A stretch of DNA of 28,633 nt from CABMGO01 sp964408125 (GTDB taxonomy: Archaea; Nanobdellota; Nanobdellia; Pacearchaeales; GW2011-AR1): assembly GCA_964408125.1 (NCBI GenBank), contig CAYOYC010000008.1, forward strand, positions 1 to 28,633, read 5' to 3'. The stretch's first letter is position 1; every line of letters begins with the position of its first letter. The translations under genes and the position numbers were made by a program. Below are positions 7,473 through 13,766 of this stretch, in pieces. Below the pieces are notes generated by a model. That model had not been told where the DNA came from, searched no databases, and was given only the letters and a program-made list of their open reading frames with translations.

Positions 7473-7676
7473 CTATTTCTTATTAAATTCAGTATAATGA
7501 CACTTGCCGCAGTACATTCTATCTTTTGCATTCATTACAAAAAATCCAGGTCCGCATCTTGGGCAATATTTTGCTCTTACAACCTTATCACCCTGAATAG
7601 TATATTTAGAGCCCTTCACGGAGGTAGGACTATTCTTATGTTTTTTCTTTCCTTTTATTTTTGATTTTATTGCCAT
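7473..7676 (-). CDS. rps27ae: Ribosomal protein eS31 (S27Ae)
   Basis: Small-subunit zinc-binding ribosomal protein. The 67 residues have a Lys-rich N terminus and a C4 zinc ribbon with C38-x2-C41 and C56-x2-C59 (KYCPRCG and YCGKCHYTEF). Archaeal S27Ae lacks the ubiquitin moiety fused in eukaryotes, as here. The start codon overlaps the eS24 stop (TAATG). It is the last gene of the rpoE-spt4-eS24-eS31 operon; the Kae1/Bud32 gene that often follows elsewhere is missing. Confidence 0.95.
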   Translation of the reverse strand: MAIKSKIKGKKKHKNSPTSVKGSKYTIQGDKVVRAKYCPRCGPGFFVMNAKDRMYCGKCHYTEFNKK

Positions 7677-7981
7677 TATTGAGTTCCCTTAGCAGCCTCA
7701 GCAGCTTTCTTTGCTTCCTCTACCATTTTTTTTCTAACCTTCTTAGGTGTAACTTCAAATTTCTCCTTATCAACCTTTGTATTATAAACAACAGCTTCAA
7801 CATCAAAACTGTCTTTTCCAAAACTCCCCTTAATCTTTTTTACAACAGTTAATTCTGCATCCTTTTTTAATGCTTCAGAAATTTCAACCCTGGAAGGATT
7901 TTTTTCAGAAGAAACCAAAAGAACATATTCTTCCCTGTTTAATGAAGCGTTCTTTATTTGTGAGATTATTTTGAATTCCAT
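7676..7981 (-). CDS. rps24e: Ribosomal protein eS24 (S24e)
   Basis: Small-subunit ribosomal protein found in archaea and eukaryotes. The 101 residues contain the family core: an N-terminal strand with NREEYVLLVS, NPSRVEISEALKKD, VVKKIKGSFGKDSFDVEAVVY and a basic Ala/Lys-rich C-terminal helix. Its size is typical. It begins 1 nt after the spt4 stop and its stop overlaps the eS31 start by 1 nt, inside the conserved archaeal rpoE-spt4-eS24-eS31 cluster. Confidence 0.94.
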   Translation of the reverse strand: MEFKIISQIKNASLNREEYVLLVSSEKNPSRVEISEALKKDAELTVVKKIKGSFGKDSFDVEAVVYNTKVDKEKFEVTPKKVRKKMVEEAKKAAEAAKGTQ

Positions 7982-7982
7982 T

Positions 7983-8171
7983 TTATTTTACCTTTAATGC
8001 GAACCTACCCTTGGACGCTATTTTTAAATGATGAGCAATTAACGATTTCTCCGGAGAAAATATAACAGCTTCTCCTTTAAATGCTTCCGTAACTGCACTA
8101 TCTCCACAATTAGTACACTTATCTCCTTCGAATATTGTTCTACACTTTAAACAAGCTTTTTCTTTTACCAT
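7983..8171 (-). CDS. spt4: Transcription elongation factor Spt4 (RpoE'')
   Basis: Partner of Spt5 in the processivity clamp of RNA polymerase. The compact 62-residue protein has the zinc site C7-x2-C10 and C19-x2-C22 (ACLKC and CTNCGD), then GEAVIFSPEKSLIAHHLKI and a C-terminal GRFALKVK strand. The length is normal for archaeal Spt4. The ATG overlaps the rpoE stop (TAATG), coupling it to the polymerase stalk subunit. Confidence 0.92.
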   Translation of the reverse strand: MVKEKACLKCRTIFEGDKCTNCGDSAVTEAFKGEAVIFSPEKSLIAHHLKIASKGRFALKVK

Positions 8172-8791
8172 TATTTTTTCTTACCCGCGTGGGCATCCTT
8201 TTTTGGTTTAGATTCTTTTGTTTCGCCTTTTTCTGTTTTTTTAGCAGCCTTTTTTGCTTTTTCTTTATCTCCAGAAATCCATTCAAGTTTTCCCAATCCA
8301 GGCTGTCTCATAGTCAAACCGATTTTTGGATCTTCTCCTTTAAATGAAATTGCAACAACTCTAGCCATACAATCATCACCAACATTCAAAGATTTCTTTC
8401 CATCTTTTCCAGTTAAGCTTCCACTCTTTGCGAAAGAGACAAAATCGTCCATTGTTTGTGAAATATGTATCATTCCCCTTAACACGCCCATGTCTACGAA
8501 TGCGCCAAAGTTAGTAATTTCTTCTATTCTACCATAAACAATCTCTTGCAATTCAGGCCTGAAAACTATCAATTTAAAAGTTGATTTATAATAAGCCGCA
8601 CCATCACCTGGAATAATAATACCATCATCAACAGATAAAACCTCTAAAACATCGACGACAGTCCCAAGATCCTTATCTTGAAAATTTGAATAACTTTTTT
8701 GCAATTGTTCTTTTACAGCATCAGCTGTTTTTAGGCCAAAAAGCTTTGGCTCTACTCTTACGAAATCCTCAACTTCAACTAAATAGAACAT
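8171..8791 (-). CDS. rpoE: RNA polymerase subunit E' (RpoE/Rpb7)
   Basis: Stalk subunit of archaeal RNA polymerase, pairing with RpoF and contacting nascent RNA. It has an N-terminal Rpb7 domain (MFYLVEVEDFVRVEP, GDGAAYYKSTFKLIVFRP) and an S1 domain from about residue 83 (EIVYGRIEEITNFGAFVDMG, then MIHISQ). After the conserved GLGKLEW, the protein continues for about 37 residues in a Lys/Ala-rich basic tail (KKAAKKTEKGETKES). It heads the rpoE-spt4-eS24-eS31 operon and has a leaderless-type promoter. Confidence 0.94.
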   Translation of the reverse strand: MFYLVEVEDFVRVEPKLFGLKTADAVKEQLQKSYSNFQDKDLGTVVDVLEVLSVDDGIIIPGDGAAYYKSTFKLIVFRPELQEIVYGRIEEITNFGAFVDMGVLRGMIHISQTMDDFVSFAKSGSLTGKDGKKSLNVGDDCMARVVAISFKGEDPKIGLTMRQPGLGKLEWISGDKEKAKKAAKKTEKGETKESKPKKDAHAGKKK

Positions 8792-8812
8792 GATTTTACT
8801 AGAAAAAGTTCA

Positions 8813-8820
8813 TTTTTAAA
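8813..8820 (-). promoter_or_regulatory. TATA box of the rpoE-spt4-eS24-eS31 operon
   Basis: TTTAAAAA on the minus strand, centred 25.5 nt before the rpoE ATG at 8791, lying just beyond the stop region of the upstream PIN gene. Confidence 0.6.
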
Positions 8821-8828
8821 GCTTGTGA

Positions 8829-9206
8829 TTATATGATTTCAATTCTTCTAACGTTCTTGATAATCATCACCCTATTCTTAACTTTCTTTTTTAACTCTTT
8901 GTCAAGCGTAGCCAAAATAATATCCTTTCCCTTGATATAGTCAATAATACCCTGATCTACATTTTTATTCTTTATTGAGATTATATCTGGATTAATTAGC
9001 TTGACAATTTCCAACCCGAGCTTTGCGGCATCCTTATCAGCACCGCTTATGCCTCTTCTTACGGATAATTCTTTCAACTCTTCTAAAACCTCGCTTGGAA
9101 CAATCCAGCTTGTTCTTTCATCAATAGTTTCATTAGTTAAACTAAAGAAATCAACCTTCTGCTTCGCACACGTTAAGATGAAATTTGTATCGAGTAAAAT
9201 TTTCAT
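8829..9206 (-). CDS. FCF1-type PIN-domain ribonuclease
   Basis: Probable single-domain PIN nuclease of the archaeal Fcf1/UTP24-like group, thought to act in rRNA processing rather than as a toxin. The 125 residues show the PIN acidic set: D6 in LLDTNF, Glu in VLEELKEL, Asp in SGADKDAAK and Asp in LATLDKELKKK. There is no antitoxin-like partner next to it. A PIN gene of this type upstream of rpoE is a conserved archaeal arrangement, which favours the housekeeping reading. It is transcribed from its own leaderless promoter. Confidence 0.85.
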   Translation of the reverse strand: MKILLDTNFILTCAKQKVDFFSLTNETIDERTSWIVPSEVLEELKELSVRRGISGADKDAAKLGLEIVKLINPDIISIKNKNVDQGIIDYIKGKDIILATLDKELKKKVKNRVMIIKNVRRIEII

Positions 9207-9227
9207 AAATAACTAAAGAAAAAGAGA

Positions 9228-9235
9228 TTTATATT
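9228..9235 (-). promoter_or_regulatory. TATA box of the FCF1-type PIN gene
   Basis: AATATAAA on the minus strand, centred 25.5 nt before the ATG at 9206. Confidence 0.55.
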
Positions 9236-9277
9236 TGTGATGGTTTGTTCAAGTTATCTAAAAAGATTAGTGTGTTT

Positions 9278-9401
9278 AATTATCACAGGTCATCTTCCCT
9301 TAAAATTGGTTTCCATTATCTATTTATTTTCACAAAATTCAACCGCTATACTTAAAAACACCCATTTGCTAATAAAATCAGAAAAGAGTTCTGTGATAAT
9401 T
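9278..9401. repeat. 11-bp inverted repeat in the longest intergenic gap
   Basis: AATTATCACAG at 9278-9288 is the exact reverse complement of CTGTGATAATT at 9391-9401. The right arm ends 4 nt before the ATG at 9406. The arms are 102 nt apart inside the 199-nt gap between two divergent genes. They could be paired operator half-sites or an RNA stem. Nothing else recognisable is in this gap apart from weak TATA-like stretches at 9351-9358. Confidence 0.4.
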
Positions 9402-9405
9402 TACA

Positions 9406-10296
9406 ATGAATGCTCAAGAAGTATTAGAGTATACTGATAGAAGTTATAGGCATAATGCAGTTGTAGATGTATCGAGACTTTCTATGAAAAAGCGATTGAA
9501 GCTAGAAACAAAGATTCCAGAACTAATAGAATATCTCCTAGATTTTAGAAAATATTTTGATGCTAGACAGACAAATGTTCCAGACTATCCCGTCGGATTC
9601 TGTAAAGATATAACAGACTCTGCTTTCGAAAATTTAAGAAGAGAAGAATGTATTAAAGCAATGCAAAAAGACGGATTAATTTTCAAAAAGATCTGGGGAA
9701 TTTACGAAGGCATTTTCCAAAATGCAATGCAGCTAGGTCACTTGTTTATAAATGTAGCAGGAGATACGGCTAATCCCGAAACAGTTTCTTCAAGAGTCGT
9801 AAGGCTGGAAGACTCAGGATTCAAGCAAATACAAACCTATGAAGATTATCTTACTACAACAAGAGATTATTGGAAGTTCGATGCAGTACCAAACTACGTT
9901 TTCCCATTTATCTCCCTAGTTAACCCGTTCATTTTCACCTATGGAGATGAGGCTTTTTTCTTTACGCAACACCAAGGTCCATTACTTTCAAAAGATATAA
10001 GAGCAAATTTCACAGATGCCGAAAGCACAGTTCGAAGACTGAGTGGGAAAACCCTAACCCACCAACAACTTGAATGTTTAGTAAATAATATACAGCCAGA
10101 AGTTCAAAATCTATATAAAAATAATCCAGAAACGCAAAAATACTTGTCCTTTTATTTCGAACCTCACGCGCCAGAAGAAATGGAGAGAATGTTCGGAATT
10201 GCTAAACAATTATGGAAAACAGATGAGTCAACGCCTGGAAGAATGTATATGATGGCTCATGGAATCTTTAAGAATAAATTGTTCAAATTGTTGTAA
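9406..10296 (+). CDS. Unknown protein with a possible Cys-His-Asp site
   Basis: 296 residues, no family recognised with certainty. There is no signal peptide or membrane segment. C66 (PVGFCKDITDSAFENL) at a helix start, then GH112 in QLGHLFINVAGD and D120, are ordered like the catalytic Cys-His-Asp of transglutaminase/papain-like folds. This is a by-eye resemblance only. The C-terminal half (180-296) is helical and aromatic-rich. It is monocistronic. The promoter is unclear: a CTTAAAAA at 9351-9358 would give a leader of about 25 nt, unlike most genes here. An internal ATG (MKKRLKLE, residue 27) is an alternative start. Confidence 0.7.
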   Translation: MNAQEVLEYTDRSYRHNAVVDVSRLSMKKRLKLETKIPELIEYLLDFRKYFDARQTNVPDYPVGFCKDITDSAFENLRREECIKAMQKDGLIFKKIWGIYEGIFQNAMQLGHLFINVAGDTANPETVSSRVVRLEDSGFKQIQTYEDYLTTTRDYWKFDAVPNYVFPFISLVNPFIFTYGDEAFFFTQHQGPLLSKDIRANFTDAESTVRRLSGKTLTHQQLECLVNNIQPEVQNLYKNNPETQKYLSFYFEPHAPEEMERMFGIAKQLWKTDESTPGRMYMMAHGIFKNKLFKLL

Positions 10297-10307
10297 CCTC
10301 CAAAACA

Positions 10308-10315
10308 CTTAAATA
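10308..10315 (+). promoter_or_regulatory. TATA box of the antitoxin-like/PIN pair
   Basis: CTTAAATA centred 25.5 nt before the ATG at 10337. Confidence 0.55.
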
Positions 10316-10336
10316 ATAAGCAATCTTACATTATAT

Positions 10337-10897
10337 ATGCAAGAGGTTGATAATATAATAAGAATTCTAAAAGAAGCGCGTGAAGCATTAGAATCTAAAG
10401 ACTCATACAAATTAAAAAATCTTTCAGACCAAACCGTTCATTCTGCAGCAGTTTATCAGGATTCAGACAATATAATAGTCGCGGTAATTGTTTATTCTCT
10501 AGCCAAAATTATAGAAAGGGAAAGCTATAAAAGAATGGAAGGTTATGATTTTTTTTACAAAATTTTAATAAAAAATTTGGATGCATCAGTCATATTCCTG
10601 CAAAAAAAAGATTTTGAAAAATTTATGGACTCAATGGGTAAAATAAGGAATTCCATAAACCAAATAGAGGGAGATTTATCAACATACATAAAGGATATTT
10701 TTTATAAAGCGGGAATAAATAAAGCATTCAGATTGTATGAACATGGTTTATCTGCAGAGAAAACAGCGTCACTACTGGGTGTTTCCCTATGGGATTTGGC
10801 AACATACATTGGCCAATCAACAGTTTCAGAATCGCATTTGAATGAAGCAATTCCAGTGAAAGACAGAATTAAATTAGCAAAAGGATTTTTTAAATGA
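10337..10897 (+). CDS. Helical protein with UPF0175-like HTH, antitoxin-like partner of a PIN protein
   Basis: 186 residues, almost all helical. The last third contains AFRLYEHGLSAEKTASLLGV followed by SLWDLATYIG. This closely resembles the helix-turn-helix of UPF0175 antitoxins (ALxLYxxGxISLGKAAELAGVSLWEF). The N-terminal 130 residues are a helical bundle I do not recognise. The gene overlaps the downstream PIN gene by 4 nt (ATGA at 10894), as is common in toxin-antitoxin pairs. The long N-terminal bundle is unusual for an antitoxin, so a conserved cellular role is equally open. Confidence 0.65.
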   Translation: MQEVDNIIRILKEAREALESKDSYKLKNLSDQTVHSAAVYQDSDNIIVAVIVYSLAKIIERESYKRMEGYDFFYKILIKNLDASVIFLQKKDFEKFMDSMGKIRNSINQIEGDLSTYIKDIFYKAGINKAFRLYEHGLSAEKTASLLGVSLWDLATYIGQSTVSESHLNEAIPVKDRIKLAKGFFK

Positions 10898-11565
10898 AAT
10901 TCGCAATTTTAGACGCAGGCCCATTAATTTCTTTAACATTAAATGGACTTTTGCACACACTAAAATTACTGAAGAGCAAGTTTCCAGAAATAAATTTTAT
11001 AATGACGCCGCAAGTCAAAAAAGAGGTTATAGAAAAAGCATTAAGTGTAAAGAAATACGAACTTGAGGCAGTGAAAATTCAAACGCTTTTATTAAATAAA
11101 ACAATCCTGCCCTCTTCAGATTTTATTCCAAATAATAAGATAGAGAAAGAAACTGCCAGGGTGATGAATATCGCTAATACAACAATTAGAGCAGATAGAA
11201 AAATGATAAATATCGTTCAAATCGGAGAAGCTTCTTGTTTAGCTTTCGCCAATCTTTGCAATTGTGATAATCTAATTATCATAGACGAAAGAGTAACGCG
11301 TCTTTTAACGGAGTCTCCACAAAATCTCAAGGCAATTATGGAAAAGAAACTTCATATGCCAGTTGCACTAAACTCTAAAAATTTAAAAGAATTTAGGGGC
11401 TTCAGATATATAAGATCTACGGAGCTAGCGTATATTGCCTACGAGAATAATCTTTATGATTACAAAAAAGATAAAGTTTTATTAGATGCTCTTTTATATT
11501 CTCTAAAATATTCTGGAACGTCTATTTCCAGCAAAGAGATTGAAGAGATAAAAAACCTAGCCTAA
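10894..11565 (+). CDS. PIN-like domain protein (toxin-like or RNA-processing)
   Basis: Probable PIN-fold ribonuclease of 223 residues. Candidate metal ligands are D7 (ILDAGPLISL), E44 (VKKEVIEK), E112 (IGEASCLAFA) and D131 (IIIDERVTRLL), ordered as in DUF3368-type PIN proteins, which commonly pair with UPF0175 antitoxins. It is longer than a typical VapC toxin (about 130-150), with an extra C-terminal part from about 150 (FRGFRYIRSTELAYIAYENN). A Shine-Dalgarno AAAGGA at 10880-10885 lies 8 nt before the ATG. It ends 1 nt short of the convergent tRNA-Trp gene. Confidence 0.7.
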   Translation: MKFAILDAGPLISLTLNGLLHTLKLLKSKFPEINFIMTPQVKKEVIEKALSVKKYELEAVKIQTLLLNKTILPSSDFIPNNKIEKETARVMNIANTTIRADRKMINIVQIGEASCLAFANLCNCDNLIIIDERVTRLLTESPQNLKAIMEKKLHMPVALNSKNLKEFRGFRYIRSTELAYIAYENNLYDYKKDKVLLDALLYSLKYSGTSISSKEIEEIKNLA

Positions 11566-11566
11566 A

Positions 11567-11638
11567 TGGACCCAGGAGGAATCGAACCCCCATCGCTAGC
11601 TTTGGAGGCTGGCAGATTAACCTTTATCCTATGGATCC
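11567..11638 (-). tRNA. trnW: tRNA-Trp (CCA anticodon), intronless
   Basis: The 72 bases fold into a full cloverleaf. The acceptor GGATCCA pairs with TGGGTCC (one T-G pair). The D stem is GGAT/ATCT with an AAAGGTTA loop, and the anticodon stem CCAGC/GCTAG has one C-A mismatch (28-42). The loop is CTCCAAA with anticodon CCA at 11603-11605. The variable loop has 4 nt, and the T stem is GGGGG/CCTCC with loop TTCGATT. The discriminator is A73 and CCA is not encoded. There is no intron, unlike many euryarchaeal tRNA-Trp genes, which carry a box C/D intron. Confidence 0.95.
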
Positions 11639-11661
11639 TTATTTTCTTAAGTTATCAATCA

Positions 11662-11669
11662 TTTTTAAA
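11662..11669 (-). promoter_or_regulatory. TATA box of tRNA-Trp
   Basis: TTTAAAAA on the minus strand, centred 27.5 nt before the 5' end of the tRNA, placing transcription start about at the mature end. Confidence 0.5.
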
Positions 11670-11685
11670 CTTAAGTTTCGCAACT

Positions 11686-11693
11686 TTTATAAA
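11686..11693 (+). promoter_or_regulatory. TATA box of the MscL-type gene
   Basis: TTTATAAA centred 25.5 nt before the ATG at 11715. This shows the longer frame from 11631, which would overlap the tRNA, is not the real start. Confidence 0.65.
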
Positions 11694-11714
11694 CTAACAA
11701 GCATAAAATATATT

Positions 11715-12041
11715 ATGGCAGTTCATGAAAAGGCAATAGGCTTCTTTAAAGAGTTCAAAGATTTTCTAAAGGAATACAAAGCTATTGGGCTTGCAATAGG
11801 TATCATTATCGGTTTAGCCGCTACAGCATTCGTCAAGGCTCTTGTAGACGACATTGTTATGCCACTAATAGCACCATTTATGCCAGGAGGAGCATGGCAA
11901 ACAGCAGTACTAAACGTTTGGCATTTTACATTCAAGTGGGGAGATTTTTTATCGGCGCTAATTAATTTTATAGTAATTGCTCTAGTTGTATTTTTAATTG
12001 CTAAGTTTATAATCAGAGAAGAAAAAGTAACTAAAAAATAG
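11715..12041 (+). CDS. mscL: Large-conductance mechanosensitive channel (MscL family), short form
   Basis: Membrane channel that releases solutes when membrane tension rises on hypo-osmotic shock. At 108 residues it is shorter than typical bacterial MscL (about 130-150). An N-terminal amphipathic helix (FFKEFKDFLKEYK) is followed by TM1 with the family's Gly/Ala pore-lining pattern (IGLAIGIIIGLAATAFVKAL), VDDIVMPLIAP, a short extracellular loop, and TM2 (ALINFIVIALVVFLIAKFII) with a basic end. The loop and C-terminal bundle are reduced. I use the ATG at 11715 because of its TATA box and because the upstream 84 nt overlap tRNA-Trp. Confidence 0.88.
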   Translation: MAVHEKAIGFFKEFKDFLKEYKAIGLAIGIIIGLAATAFVKALVDDIVMPLIAPFMPGGAWQTAVLNVWHFTFKWGDFLSALINFIVIALVVFLIAKFIIREEKVTKK

Positions 12042-12052
12042 CCCTACCATTT

Positions 12053-12262
12053 ATGGAAAAATCCCAATACATCAAAGAATTAAAATTCTGTCTAGATCTC
12101 TGGAAAAAACAGGGCGGATGCCAGTTTGGTGGAAAAACAAAATGCGAAGAATGTGCAGTTCCCTATATTCTACTAAAATTCATATCTGGCGATGTATTGC
12201 ACGGAGACATGAAGCGATTAACATTAGAGGATTGGGAAGAGAAGATTAAAGGTTTAGAATAA
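12053..12262 (+). CDS. Small four-cysteine protein
   Basis: 69 residues, function unknown. Cysteines are at 13, 23, 31 and 34 (GGCQFGGKTKCEECAVPY), suggesting a small zinc site. A Leu/Ile helix and TLEDWEEKIKGLE at the C terminus follow. It starts 11 nt after the mscL stop without a good TATA box of its own, so it is likely co-transcribed with mscL. It ends 2 nt from the convergent dph2 stop. I do not recognise a characterised family. Confidence 0.65.
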   Translation: MEKSQYIKELKFCLDLWKKQGGCQFGGKTKCEECAVPYILLKFISGDVLHGDMKRLTLEDWEEKIKGLE

Positions 12263-12264
12263 TT

Positions 12265-13251
12265 TTACAATATCCCCTTCTTTATCAATTCTTCCCAGGA
12301 TTTTTCTCCAAGCGCAACCAGTGCCTCTCTATAAGTTAACATTGCCTTACCATAACGAGGATAATCATCAATCGCAACCCTCGGACAAGCCAGCTCAACA
12401 AACGCATCGACATTATAGAAATTCATAACTTTTTCCGGACTGATTTCATCCATACTTATTAATAAAACCTTTTGGTTGTTTGATTTAATTTTTTCAATAA
12501 TCTTTTTATAATCTCCAAATTTCTGCCCCAGTTTCGATTCAGTAATTATCCCAATAGTTTTCGCTCGCTTGAATCTATCAATCGCCATCGCTCTTTCTCT
12601 AATAATTTTATCTTTAAAGCTAGACATTTCAGAAACTTCATTATTGTAAACATCCAAAAGATAAACTGGTTTTCCAACTGCCAATGCAGCACCAATGGAA
12701 TGGAATCTATTCCCAACAATTACAAACGCTTCAATTTTCGACTCAATTTTTTTTAGACCAGAATACTCACAACCAATAACCTGGCCTTCATAAAATGCAA
12801 AACCAGACTTTTCGCTCAACACAACTTCCATATTGTTTTCTTTATAAAAACTAACAATCTTTTTCAAATCGTGTCTGTGTTGCACCGCAAAACTCAATCC
12901 AATTTTATTATATTTTTTCAAACTCTCTAAAGATTTCTTTAAAATTGGCCCCAAATCTAATTTATCTTTTATTTCAACATATAAAACAGGGAATTTAGTT
13001 TTTAAAAATTCAGAATGTCCAAAATGCACTATTAAATCAACTTTAAACTGCTTCGCTTCGTCAATCGCAACGCAACATCCACCCCAAGCCGTCTCACCAG
13101 AAAATACAACTTCAATTCCTAATTTTTCAATTTTTTCCTTAATTACAAGCGCTTCAGTCTTTATACCCTCCGGTAGTTGAACCAAAACTTTCTTCGGCTT
13201 TAGTCTTTTTAACTCAGAAATCATAAATTCTTCTTCGAAGTCAAGTACCAT
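12265..13251 (-). CDS. dph2: Diphthamide synthase Dph2 (radical-SAM-like [4Fe-4S] enzyme)
   Basis: Transfers the 3-amino-3-carboxypropyl group of SAM to a histidine of elongation factor 2, the first step of diphthamide synthesis. With the ATG start the three cluster cysteines are C59 (or C60) in WGGCC, C161 in VIGCEYSG and C289 in LACPRVAIDDY, matching the three-domain archaeal Dph2 pattern. The 328 residues are normal. An in-frame TTG at 13260 is a possible alternative start, but ATG at 13251 fits the TATA-like sequence 24-25 nt upstream. Confidence 0.93.
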   Translation of the reverse strand: MVLDFEEEFMISELKRLKPKKVLVQLPEGIKTEALVIKEKIEKLGIEVVFSGETAWGGCCVAIDEAKQFKVDLIVHFGHSEFLKTKFPVLYVEIKDKLDLGPILKKSLESLKKYNKIGLSFAVQHRHDLKKIVSFYKENNMEVVLSEKSGFAFYEGQVIGCEYSGLKKIESKIEAFVIVGNRFHSIGAALAVGKPVYLLDVYNNEVSEMSSFKDKIIRERAMAIDRFKRAKTIGIITESKLGQKFGDYKKIIEKIKSNNQKVLLISMDEISPEKVMNFYNVDAFVELACPRVAIDDYPRYGKAMLTYREALVALGEKSWEELIKKGIL

Positions 13252-13270
13252 AACTAGCAAAATCTTTTTA

Positions 13271-13280
13271 TATATAAAAG
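13271..13280 (-). promoter_or_regulatory. TATA box of dph2
   Basis: CTTTTATATA on the minus strand, about 24-25 nt before the ATG at 13251, located in the 37-nt gap after the upstream gene. Confidence 0.5.
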
Positions 13281-13288
13281 TCTTTGTA

Positions 13289-13690
13289 TTACCTTTTGAC
13301 TTTTTTCTGGTAGAAGTCTCTTATCATTCTTGGAAGTTTATGCATTACTAGCAATGTATGGGTTGCATAATCCTCGATTGAAATGCTTTTCTCTCCCTCG
13401 AGTTTAAAAGAATATCTAACTTTATTTCCTGGAACATACTCAGAATTCATCCTTATTAGGCTAACAGAAAGTATATTATCTTGATACAATTGAAAATTAA
13501 TATGCCGTTGGAATTCATGTCCAAATTCTTCACGGTCTTTATTTACAACAATCTTAAATTTTAATGGCCGAATCCCCTCTTCTTCAAAGCAACATTCTCC
13601 ACCCGACTCAAAGACACAAAAAGGATTCTCTCTAAAAGCAGCGGCAATCTTTTCCAAACGACTTTTCACCTCTTCAGAGCGGAAGGTCAT
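13289..13690 (-). CDS. Hypothetical protein, alpha/beta
   Basis: 133 residues, not recognised. The N-terminal helix (RSEEVKSRLEKIAAAFREN) is followed by a beta-rich middle with a GGECC pair of adjacent cysteines, strands such as LKFKIVVNKD and RYSFKLEGEKSI, and a C-terminal helix ending in KLPRMIRDFYQKK. No signal peptide or membrane segment is seen. I start at ATG 13690; a TTG three codons upstream would also be open. The promoter faces that of cbf5 across a 76-nt divergent gap, and it ends 37 nt before dph2 on the same strand. Confidence 0.65.
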   Translation of the reverse strand: MTFRSEEVKSRLEKIAAAFRENPFCVFESGGECCFEEEGIRPLKFKIVVNKDREEFGHEFQRHINFQLYQDNILSVSLIRMNSEYVPGNKVRYSFKLEGEKSISIEDYATHTLLVMHKLPRMIRDFYQKKVKR

Positions 13691-13710
13691 ATAAATCAAA
13701 GGGATACCGT

Positions 13711-13719
13711 ATTTAACTA
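13711..13719 (-). promoter_or_regulatory. TATA-like box of the 13690 gene
   Basis: TAGTTAAAT on the minus strand, centred about 25 nt before the ATG at 13690. Confidence 0.4.
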
Positions 13720-13738
13720 TTTATCTATACCGCAATGC

Positions 13739-13746
13739 TCTTAAAT
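13739..13746 (+). promoter_or_regulatory. TATA box of cbf5
   Basis: TCTTAAAT centred 24.5 nt before the ATG at 13767, in the region shared with the divergent gene. Confidence 0.45.
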
Positions 13747-13766
13747 CTTCAATTACTCAATCGGCT

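Noticed and set aside
8829..9206. PIN gene as a VapC toxin
   Set aside because: No antitoxin-like gene is adjacent, and the sequence and position next to rpoE fit the conserved FCF1-type housekeeping PIN gene.
9237..9437. 66-codon plus-strand frame in the gap before the 9406 gene
   Set aside because: It overlaps the start of the longer 9406 gene in another frame, lacks a promoter at the usual distance and reads like non-coding sequence.
11631..11714. 28-residue extension of the MscL-type protein
   Set aside because: It runs through the tRNA-Trp 5' end and the TATA box of the channel gene itself.
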